DNA of 64,000 nt from Aegilops tauschii subsp. strangulata (taxonomy: Eukaryota > Streptophyta > Magnoliopsida > Poales > Poaceae). A program made the translations under genes and the position numbers. The notes below the pieces were generated by a model, which searched no databases, was not told the origin of the DNA, and saw only the letters and a program-made list of their open reading frames with translations. Location: NCBI RefSeq assembly GCF_002575655.3, contig NC_053039.3:221793622-221857621 (forward strand). Direction: 5' to 3'. Position 1 is the stretch's first letter; every line of letters starts with the position of its first letter. Of this stretch, positions 56,448 to 64,000 are shown piece after piece.

Positions 56448-57966
56448 TAATGACCCACAAGTATAGGGGATCAATTGTAGGCCTTTTCGATAAGTAAGAG
56501 TGTCGAACCCAACGAGGAGCAGAAGGAAATGACAAGTAGTTTTCAGTAAGGTAGCGTCTGCAAGTGCTGAAATTGTAAGTAGCGGAGTAGTTTGATAGCA
56601 AGGTAATTTGTAACGAGCAAGTAACGATAGTAGTAGCAAAAGTGCAGCAAGGTAGCCCAATCCTTTTTAGGCAAAGGACATGCCAAAAGGGTCTCTTACG
56701 ATAAGCAAAGCGTTCTTGAGGGTACACGGGAATTTCATCTAGTCACTTTCATCATGTTGGTTTGATTTGTATTCGCTACTTTGATAATTTGATATGTGGG
56801 TGGACCGGTGCTTAGGTGCTGTTATTACTTTAACAAACCTCCTACTTATGATTAACCCTCCCGCAAGCATCTGCAACTACGAGAAAAGTATTAAGAATAA
56901 ATTCTAACCATAGCATTAAACTTTTGGATCCAATCGGTCCCTTATGGAATAGCGCATAAACTGGGGTTTAAGTTTCTGTCATTCTCGCAACCCACCATCT
57001 AATTGCTACTCCACAATGCATTCCCTTAGGCCCAAATATGGTGAAGTGTCATGTATTCGACGTTCACATGACACCACTAAGGGAATCACAACATACATAC
57101 TATCAAAATATCGAACACATATCAAGTTCACATGATTACTTGCAACATGATTTCTCCCGTGACCTCAAGAACAAAAGTAACTACTCACAAATGATAAACA
57201 TGCTCATGATCAGAGGAGTATTAAATAGCATATTGGATCTGAACATATAATCTTCCACCAAATAAACCATATAGTAATCAACTACAAGATGTAATCAACA
57301 CTACTAGTCACCCACAAGCACCAATCTATAGTTCCGGTAACAAGATTGAACACAAGAGATGAACTAGGGTTTGAGATGAGATTGTGTTGTTGAAGATGTT
57401 GATGGAGATTTCCCTCCCCAAGTTGGGAGAGTTGTTGGTGATGATGAGGACGATGATTTCCCCCTCCGGGAGGGAAGTTCCCCTGGCGGAATCGCTCCAC
57501 CGGAGGGCAAAAGTGCTCCTACCCAAGTTCCGCCTCGAGGCGGCGGCGCTTCGTCCCGAAAGTCCTCCTCTTATTTTTTTAGGTCAAAATGACCTATATA
57601 CCAGAAGATGGGCACCGGAGGTGGGCTGAGGAGGGCACAACCCACCAGGGCGCGCCTGGGGGCCCTGGCGCGCCCAGGTGGGTTCTGCCCACCTGGTGGG
57701 CCCCCTCTGGTGGTTATTTGCTCCTGTAATTCTTACATATTCCATAAAAAATCTCCGTGAAGTTTCAGCTCATTTGGACTTGTGCAGAATAGGTAGCCTG
57801 ACGTGGCTTTTTCAGGTCCAGATTTCCAGGTGTCGGAATTCTCCCTCTTGGTGTGTACCTTGCAAATTATGAGAGAAAAGGCATTAGAATTACTCCAAAA
57901 GGCATTATTATGGATAAAAACATTATAAATCACAGTAATAAAACATGATGCAAAATGGACGTATCA
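56448..57966 (-). repeat. Complete 5' LTR of the Athila-type element (1519 bp)
   Basis: The minus strand starts TGATACGTCCATTTTGCATC and ends ATACTTGTGGGTCATTA; the last bases are mutated from TCATCA in the 3' copy. It carries a GGTATATAGGTCATTT TATA-like block near 57595 and a CTCCCGGAGGGGGAAATCAT block. This is the reference for identifying 8579-9237 as the same type. Confidence 0.9.
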
Positions 57967-58349
57967 CTGCTCTCGCTCTAGTTTGCGCTGCTCCTCCAAG
58001 CAATGCTGCTCCGGCTTCTATCTGCTACTGTGTTCCCCGTCGATCGCCTGCTGATTTAGATCACTGTTTCTCTACTACTAGTGCTCGGGCAGCCTAAACT
58101 ACATGTGAAGTGCCTCTCTGCTACCAGTGCGTTCAGTTTTGGCAGTAACATTCAGATTCCACAGTAAATTTCAGTTTCGACAGTTAAGTACAGAGTCAAC
58201 AGTTTTTACCTCATCTGTTGTAGTCAGGTGTTTTTTGGTGATGTAAATTTTACGTCTATCACTTTTTGGTAATGTATTGTACATAATCTATTGGAGATGC
58301 AATTAGAATCCCACTTGATATTAATGATGTCTGTCTTGTACTGCTTCAG
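57967..58349 (+). other. CACTA second-gene intron continuing after the insertion
   Basis: CTGCTCTCGCTC... continues the CT-rich sequence left at 51688. AT-rich sequence follows, ending with a plausible acceptor near 58348. No ORF. Confidence 0.5.
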
Positions 58350-58565
58350 CCTCGATGTCTTACGGCTCGCCGGAGCTGCTCCAACGACGGAACCATCCAT
58401 CACAACAGAGCAGTGCCCTGGACGCCGTCTACAGATTCCTCAGATCTTCCTCCACACCTCCGACAACCACATCTGCCTCAACTTCTTCAGTGACCAACCC
58501 AATGATGCCGAGGTCGACACGGCTACGACAAAGAGGTTGTACACTTGTCGCATCACTTATGACTC
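58350..58565 (+). pseudogene. CACTA second gene, exon-module copy 2
   Basis: One frame reads FLHTSDNHICLNFFSDQPND then AEVDTATTKRLYTCRITY, matching module copy 1 (NRNILTDSLDEAEAYS, PPKRLYTHR) and copy 3. An alternative frame, SPELLQRRNHPSQQSSALDA then VYRFLRSS, also aligns with copy 3 (SELLHRQKNPPNQTSRLLTV, FRRLRS), so the reading frame probably changes within the exon through later indels. Confidence 0.6.
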
Positions 58566-59029
58566 TACATTCATGTCGATCCATTAGGGCTATTTTGGTT
58601 CAAAGGAAAAACATAGCAATAGGAAATTTCCTATGGCACTCTACTATTCAATTATTCATGCATTTTGTTGAAAGGAATGGAGCAAAACATCCACCTGGAC
58701 CTACTTTTCAAAATCCTATGCATGAAAACAAGACCAAGTGCATTAATGGCAAAATAACATTCTAACTGTACACGCTTTCATATGGTTTCACTTTAATTTG
58801 GCCATGTTTCTTTGCATTCCTCTGCTCTTCCAATTCCTGTGAACCAAACACCCAAGATGACAGAAATCCTGTGTTTACAAATGCTCTATTTCCCACGTGC
58901 ATTCCTATCCTATTCCGGTGTTTTTCCTATCCCTGCATTTTTAGAATCCTGCAAGCCAAAGGAGCCCTTACAGAATTACTTCAGTTACAGGTAGGTGTCG
59001 AAGAAAACTTTGTGTGGTTTATCCTGCTC
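58566..59029 (+). other. CACTA second-gene intron
   Basis: AT-rich sequence without a credible ORF, between two exon modules. Confidence 0.45.
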
Positions 59030-59245
59030 CTGACATGACGTCGTCCACCTCATCTGAGCTGCTCCATCGACAGAAGAATCCACCAAACCAGACATCACGA
59101 CTCCTGACCGTCTTTCGCCGCCTCAGATCTCCTTCCCTGACGCTGGCACCCACCGCAACTGTATCACCATCATCGACTCAGCAGATGAACCTGAGGAGTA
59201 CACGGGTCCACAAGAGCGGTCGCACTCTTTTGTTTTTGCTTATGT
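59030..59245 (+). pseudogene. CACTA second gene, exon-module copy 3
   Basis: MTSSTSSELLHRQKNPPNQT then SRLLTVFRRLRS, and in the frame of the other modules PDAGTHRNCITIIDSADEPE then EYTGPQERSHS. The best-kept version of the repeated module: a Ser/Thr-rich start, an Arg-rich middle and an acidic end before a KR/ER-x-Y/H motif. Confidence 0.6.
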
Positions 59246-59532
59246 TATGCATTGCTCAATATTACCTACTACTTTATCATCATGTTCACCTCTTAGACTT
59301 CAAGTCAGGTCCAAATTAATGTTCAAAATTGAGTTTTAAAATTGGCAAGACAATGCAGTGACCATAGAACATAGATATATGTTTGTTTGATGCTTTTATT
59401 ATGTACTACTTGGCAATAGAAGACTTGGTAGTTTAATCCTGTCCACCTTACTAATGAACTGGTTCACCGAAATGAGTTTCATATACTAGTACATGCAAAA
59501 CCTATTATGTGTCTTCTTGTTTCTTCTTTTAG
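59246..59532 (+). other. Intron before the coiled-coil exon
   Basis: AT-rich, ending in a polypyrimidine tract (TCTTCTTGTTTCTTCTTTTAG) with AG at 59531-59532, a clear splice acceptor. Confidence 0.6.
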
Positions 59533-60110
59533 AATGCTGACAGAATATTGGGGAAGAGTGCCTTATTAAGCAATGGTAAAGGAAGTAATGCAGATAAGGT
59601 TCAGGATAGTGAGACATCCTTGTTGGTCTCTAACAAAGCTAATAAAACAGCCAAGGAAAACTATCTTAAAGACTGTGAGACAACCCCAAAGTCCTGTCTT
59701 GGTGTAGTGTTCGAGTTACTGGCCACTACCGCTAGCACAAGCTATTCAAACTCACTATCTGAATTAGTTTGGTTTCTTGAGTCTCAACTACAAGCTGAAA
59801 GACATCGATCAGTTGTGTTGCGATAAGAAGCCGAAGGACTGCGGAAGTCCCTGGAGCATTCAGATGCATACTTTCTCGTGCAACAGCAAGCGTTGGAGGA
59901 TTTTAGCGCAAAACAGGAGAAAGCTAATAAGCTTGCTAAGCTTATTGCCAGCATGGTGGATACCCAGGATAATGTTTCTTGTGCTCTTCTGAAGTTGTTT
60001 CAGTTATGGACTTGTTTTGCTGCCGCGTTTATTTGCACTGGTTGCCAATTTAGACGGCCAGTGTATGTAATATGCTGCTTTGTTCCCTATATTTGCACTG
60101 GTGGTGAACT
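59533..60110 (+). pseudogene. CACTA second gene, C-terminal coiled-coil exon, one in-frame stop
   Basis: Reads NADRILGKSALLSNGKGSNA ... LSELVWFLESQLQAERHRSV. A TAA at 59824-59826 follows, then the same frame continues EAEGLRKSLEHSDAYFLVQQ, QALEDFSAKQEKANKLAKLI and ASMVDTQDNVS. The Leu/Glu/Lys/Gln periodicity is that of a coiled coil, as expected for the oligomerisation part of a TNPA-like DNA-binding protein. Two copies of a TTTGCACTGGT...CCAGTG(T/G)ATGTAATATG segment (60025-60080, 60085-60140) follow and are likely 3' untranslated. Confidence 0.7.
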
Positions 60111-60332
60111 TTGATGCCCAGTGGATGTAATATGTGTAATAGCCGCAATAGCCTAGCATTAGTTGCTTGCTTATTTATTTCCTTATTGTCTTGTTTAGTT
60201 GTTTGCTTGTAGTCACCGCAGTTCTTTTTCCGCGTCTTTCTAGTGACCACAATAACCTATTTTTATAACTAGGCCACAATAACTATGCAACACACGGATT
60301 GTTGTAACCATGGTCCTGCTACTTGCTGTAGT
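60111..60332. other. 3' flank of the second CACTA gene
   Basis: Contains repeated (T)TTGCTTG and (C)AATAACTA phrases; no ORF. Confidence 0.4.
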
Positions 60333-60500
60333 GACCATGGCCCTCCTACGGGCCATAGGATCCATGGGCCTTCTACGGGCCGTAGGATCCATGGGCCTTC
60401 TACGGGACGTAGGATCCATGGGTGTTCTACGGGCCTTCTAATCTATAGGCCTTCTACAGGCTGTCTAATCTATGGGCCTTCTACGGGCCATATAATCGTT
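60333..60500 (+). repeat. 27-bp tandem repeat in the CACTA subterminal region
   Basis: About six units of GGGCCTTCTACGGGCCGTAG plus GATCCAT. The 27-bp period keeps a frame open on the plus strand with a nine-residue repeat (IHGPSTGRR), but this is a by-product of the DNA repeat. Units are most alike at the left and decay to the right. Confidence 0.85.
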
Positions 60501-61380
60501 TCGCCAAACATGGATCATACTATTCGTGGACCAATAGGTCCGCAAAACGGGTCGTAAATGGGCTAGAGTGGAAATCGTCTGTTTTATGGCCCGACCATAA
60601 CGGACCATTAATAGGTCGTATTTGATGATGCTATGAAAATAGCCCAACGGGTTAACGGGCCACAAACGGGCCGACTGTAGCCAAGGGCTGAATTTGGCCC
60701 ACAAGCGAAACAGGTCGGTAACGGACCGTAAGTAACCGAATTCTGGAAATGAGCCCAAGAATAAATGGGCCCTTAGAAGGCCGACGGTTAACACGAGCTG
60801 GAAAGGGCCGACGAAATAATGGGTTGTTAATGGATATAAAGCGATACACTTTTCATTATGGACCAGTTTCATCTCGGGCCTTTAATGGGCCCATAGTTAC
60901 AAAGGGCCTCGTATGGGCCGAAAGACGTCATGGGCCATACATGGGCCGAAAGTTACAACAGGCTAGAATCATATTGGACGGCCCAGATGACGCTACTGGG
61001 CCTACTTCGGATAGGCCGTGACGGGCCGTGAGTTAGCGGGTTGTAAATGGGCCATATGCGAACATGCCATTAACAGGCTTTCCGTGGGCTGGCCTGCTAC
61101 CTTTTGACTAAGTCAAACGGGCCGGCCTTTTCACCGAAATGGGCCTCTGTTGGGCCATGCCACGTGTCATGTATCATAGGCGCCTTCGGTCCAATGAGTG
61201 GTTGACATCTGTCCCAACGGTGAGCCGACACGTGGTTCCTCTGGCCATTGAGAATTTTACACGTGGAAAATCCCCATTGGTCCGAGCTGTTAACGGGTTA
61301 TCGGATCCAAACTGGAACCCGATAGCTTAACGGCAACCCGTTACGGTGGATGCCACGTGTTGGTTACCCTTAACGAAAGC
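60501..61380. repeat. CACTA subterminal region rich in GGGCC motifs
   Basis: Short GGGCC, GGGCCG and GGCCCA motifs recur every 15-40 bp on both strands (for example 60647-60960), in phrases such as AAYGGGCCG and TATGGGCCG. In CACTA elements such dispersed subterminal motifs bind the TNPA-like protein. No gene. Confidence 0.65.
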
Positions 61381-61585
61381 ACTTCTATGACGCATGATTT
61401 ATCATCATGGAAGTGGACACTTCCGTGATGATAATTTTGGTAATGTCATGGAACACTTCTACGATAGCACAGGTATGACTATCTTGATTATGTCATAAAA
61501 TTTTCATGGATGTACATGCATGACAGAAAACATGACCTACTGTGACAAACACGTATCATCACGGAAGTGTATTTGTTTTGTAGTG
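61381..61585 (-). repeat. CACTA right terminus with inverted short repeats
   Basis: Ends GTATTTGTTTTGTAGTG; inverted, this is CACTACAAAACAAATAC. It contains several copies of (A)CTTCCGTGATGAT and its inverse (ATCATCACGGAAGTG, ATCATCATGGAAGTG) and of TGACA blocks. After 61585 the sequence changes to copia gag (next bases ATC). Confidence 0.85.
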
Positions 61586-61822
61586 ATCCACCCCCAACAC
61601 CTCCAAGTCCAATCCCTCCAACTCCTTTGTTGCTAGCTCCGTCAGCCCCGTAGATCGCTCATAGTGCCACCACCATCCAGCTCATCAACATCCGCAACCA
61701 TGTCACCGTTATCATCGACTTTGAGGAGTCCAATTTTTGCATTTGGCTAACCTTCTTCAACCTCACTTTTCGCAAGCTTGGTCTTCTTGATCACATCGAT
61801 GGCTCTGTCGACGTTCTCATGG
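61586..61822 (+). pseudogene. copia gag N-terminal fragment
   Basis: From about 61650: TTIQLINIRNHVTVIIDFEE then SNFCIWLTFFNLTFRKLGLL and DHIDGSVDVLM. This is the copia gag N-terminal region, where the family has FHLIxIRNHVxVxLxxxxSNFSxW. It is related to but clearly different from the copia at 30198. The frame has a stop upstream and is cut on both sides, by the CACTA end and by the LTR start at 61823. Confidence 0.8.
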
Positions 61823-64000
61823 TGTAGGATCGAAGGTATGTCTAGAGGGGGGTGATTATACTATTTTACCAAATAAAAACTTGTCCTTTTCCCAATTTTA
61901 GTTGTAGGGAAATTTTAGAAATTCTACCAAGTCAAGTAACACCCAACACATACAAGTCTAAGAGTTGAGCAGCGGAAAGTAAAGACTTTGCATATGAACG
62001 TAAAGGAGGGATCGGAGAAATCAAATGCAATGAAGATACAGTGATTTTTGGCATGGTTCTGATAGGTAGTGCTATCATACGTCCATGTTGATGGAGACTT
62101 CAACCCACGGAGATAACGGCTGCACGAGTCCACGGAGGGCTCCACCCACGAAGGGTCCACAAAGAAGCAATATTGTCTATTCCACCATGGCTTACGTCCA
62201 CAAAGGACCAGCCTCACTCGGGGTAGATCTTCACGAGTTAGGCGATCTCCTTGCCCTTACAAACTCCTTGGTTCAACTCCACAAGATCTTGGAGGCTCCC
62301 AAGTGACACCTAACCAATCTAGGAGACACCACTCTCCAGAAGGTAATAGGTAGAGTTGGTGATGATGAACTCCTTGTTCTTGTGCTTCAAAAGATAGTCT
62401 CCTCAACACTCAATCACTCTCTCACAGATTTGGCTTTGATAGGACAAGGATTAGAGTGGAAAGCAACTTGAGGAGGCTAGAATCAAGGTTCAAATGTTGG
62501 ATTGGAGTGCCTTGATCTCAACACATGAGTAGGTGGTTCTCTCTCAGAAAATGAATGGTGGAAGTGTAGTTTTGTTCTGATGGCTCTCTTAGCGAGTAGG
62601 TGGGGGTGGAGGGGTATAAATATCCTTCACCCTAAATCCAACTGTTACAAGTCTTCGTCGTCTCCAGCTCGCTCTCGCCGTCGGATTCCATCACCGTCAA
62701 TGGAAATCTTCACCATTGTTGCCGCCGTAGCAGATCTCCACCAAGTTAGGGTAAGATTCGACCCCCTAGTGCTTCTCAATCTGATTCAATGCACTAGTAG
62801 ACGTGCATTCATTCTTGCCACCATATGACATTCCTTTTCCAACAAAACAAATCCTTGGAATTAGGTTTGAGTAAAATTTTAGGTTTAGGGTTCTGCGGAA
62901 CTCATATCTGACTGACCGAATTGGACTAATTCGGAGTCACCAATTCGGCTTTAGCTATTGAACTCAGTACATCTCGGTGAAACTGTAACATACTAATCTG
63001 TGATACTGAGTTAGACCGTCAGCAGTACCATGTGCACTTCGATGAAACCTAGTTTCAGTTGTCGCCTCGGTACTTCCGAAATTGGATGTCCTTGAGGGAG
63101 TCCTGGACTAAGGTGTCCTCGGGCTGCCGGCCAATCTCTTATGGGTCGGCCAGATGGGTCGTTCTACAACTACTAAAAGGCCAAGCTATAAGGCGACTCT
63201 GTGTCCAGACAGGAAATCTTCGAAGCCTTGGTGTGTGTCCTTCAAGTCAAGATGGAAGAATCGACATGTTTATCCCCTTTTTGTAACCGACCATGTGTAA
63301 CCCTAGTACCCCTGGTGCCTATATAAACCAGGGGTTTAGTCCTTAGAGGCCAGAAGAAGAACCATCATTCTAATCACCTAGGGTTTAGTTCATCTGACCT
63401 CGTGGTAGATCGACTCTGTAACCATCATATACACTTCAATATAATCAAGCAGGACGTAGGGTTTTACCTCTTCGAGAGGACCCAAACCTGGGTAAACATC
63501 GTCTCCTTCATCCCTTGTTCCCCATTGATCCAAGATGCACAACTCGGGACCGCCCTACCCGAGATCCACCAGTTTTGACACCGACAGTCCTCGAATGAGA
63601 AATATGCATTGCAACATGCTCACACAATAAAGATAGCAAATGAAATATGTAAAATATGCACAACCAATTCTAGCAACTATCATGTAATGGGCGATGACAT
63701 AGTCATCTATATATGAGTATACTGACTTAAGAGCCAAATGAAAATATTTGATCATAGGTCATACTCATCGTTTAAGCACAAGTGGGGTTGCCACTTGTAC
63801 ATAAAGCATTAATGTGTTCACACCATTAGAGTTGCTTTAGCTCAAGTCTTAGAGCAAAGCTCCCCCTAGATGTGATATCCCCCCAAAGAGGGATGAACTA
63901 ACCTTGGGTTTGTCCATGACAACTTCATGTAGATGTTGTAGATGTGTATGCTCAAAGTGGATGTAGACCATCAAGAGTTGGGAGCAATCCTTTGAATTTT
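61823..64000 (+). mobile_element. LTR-type element beginning TGTAGGATCGAAGG, partial
   Basis: TGTAGGATCGAAGGTATGTC followed by TAGAGGGGGGTGATTATAC is a common start of a Triticeae repeat, also seen as a tip at 21885-21917. CATGG (61818-61822) would be the left TSD. It contains a CCCACGAAGGGTCCACAAAG-type block and many TCGGTGAAAC/ACCGAATTGG-like phrases (62900-63080). It has no ORF and runs out of the window; a solo Tat-type LTR is nested at 63093-63586. Superfamily unresolved. Confidence 0.6.
63093..63586 (+). mobile_element. Solo LTR of the Tat-type gypsy family, TSD GTCCT
   Basis: TGAGGGAGTCCTGGACTAAG to GTTTTGACACCGACA, 494 bp, with TATATAAACCAGGGG near 63320. It is flanked by identical GTCCT at 63088-63092 and 63587-63591, and there is no internal domain. 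It is a fourth member of the LTR family at 14827, 21413 and 26084. Confidence 0.9.

Larger units (their letters stand above)
51689..57966 (-). mobile_element. Athila-type Ty3/gypsy element with deleted 3' region
   Basis: Minus-strand order: 5' LTR 57966-56448, tRNA-Asp primer site 56436-56418, gag remnants, protease, reverse transcriptase-RNase H, integrase part, then a direct jump at about 52175 into the end of the 3' LTR (52174-51689). The deletion removed the end of integrase, anything downstream, the polypurine tract and two thirds of the 3' LTR. The flanking TSD CTGCT is perfect. By memory the LTR end resembles BAGY-2 (TCGAAAGG..ATTGATCCC); Sabrina is an alternative name. Confidence 0.9.
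51684..57971. other. CTGCT target-site duplication bounding the Athila-type element
   Basis: CTGCT occurs at 51684-51688 and 57967-57971, immediately outside the TG...CA ends. It shows that 51689-57966 is one insertion and that the CACTA sequence on both sides was contiguous. Confidence 0.9.
41200..61585 (+). mobile_element. CACTA transposon, two genes and right end, with nested insertions
   Basis: The plus-strand order is 5' region, TNP2-type transposase (41786-45080), a repeat-rich middle (45081-50760), a second gene with a repeated exon module and coiled-coil exon (51100-60110), a subterminal repeat region, and a terminal repeat ending GTTTTGTAGTG at 61585. The Athila-type element 51689-57966 and a MITE pair are nested inside. 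The left terminus is not contiguous with the gene block. Candidates are the CACTA end at 9238, far left and separated by other elements, or one lost in the 34-41 kb rearrangements. Confidence 0.8.

Noticed and set aside
60333..60500. CRISPR-like direct repeats
   Set aside because: Units are adjacent with no unique spacers, and the genome is a plant nuclear genome.
60285..60557. Apparent nine-residue repeat protein (IHGPSTGRR)
   Set aside because: The 27-bp DNA period keeps a frame open by chance, and the region is CACTA subterminal DNA without a gene context.

Overview
This window is intergenic DNA from a large grass genome. The repeat families point to a Triticeae species (wheat, Aegilops, barley or rye type). 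I identify the families from recalled LTR ends, primer-binding sites and protein motifs, not from a database search. I found no convincing single-copy host gene, tRNA, rRNA or CRISPR array. Almost everything recognisable is transposable-element (TE) DNA in nested, inverted and truncated arrangements.

Layout. 1-6516: two Sukkula-like long LTRs in opposite orientation, separated by 57 bp of LINE reverse transcriptase. The right copy is a solo LTR with a perfect 5-bp target-site duplication (TSD). 6517-8578: the rest of that LINE on the minus strand. 8579-9237: the first part of an Athila-type LTR. 9238-10649: the left end of a CACTA DNA transposon with three tandem arrays. 10650-15302 and 15550-21884: two head-to-head copies of one Tat-type gypsy family that lack pol but keep gag and an antisense extra ORF. 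15303-15549: the 3' tip of an Athila-type LTR between them. 21885-26535: two minus-strand gypsy fragments. 26536-29608: a low-repeat stretch with a hAT transposase remnant and a Mutator-like foldback MITE flanked by a 9-bp TSD.

29609-34458: a Ty1/copia element with a very short LTR, cut off inside RNase H. 34459-41199: a minus-strand, apparently non-autonomous LTR element whose only long ORF encodes an unrecognised 446-residue protein. 41200-61585: a two-gene CACTA transposon with a decayed TNP2-type transposase, a repeat-rich middle and a second gene built from a repeated exon module. This CACTA is split by an Athila-type gypsy element (51689-57966) with a perfect CTGCT TSD. 61586-64000: a copia gag fragment, a further LTR-type element, and a solo Tat-type LTR flanked by GTCCT.

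The genes do not work together as a host pathway. They are parts of separate TE life cycles (gag, protease, integrase, reverse transcriptase, transposase), nearly all broken by stops or frameshifts. The most interesting items are the intact 446-aa ORF, the antisense ORF in the pol-less gypsy pair, the triplicated exon module in the CACTA second gene, and the 4.6-kb inverted repeat of Sukkula-like LTRs.
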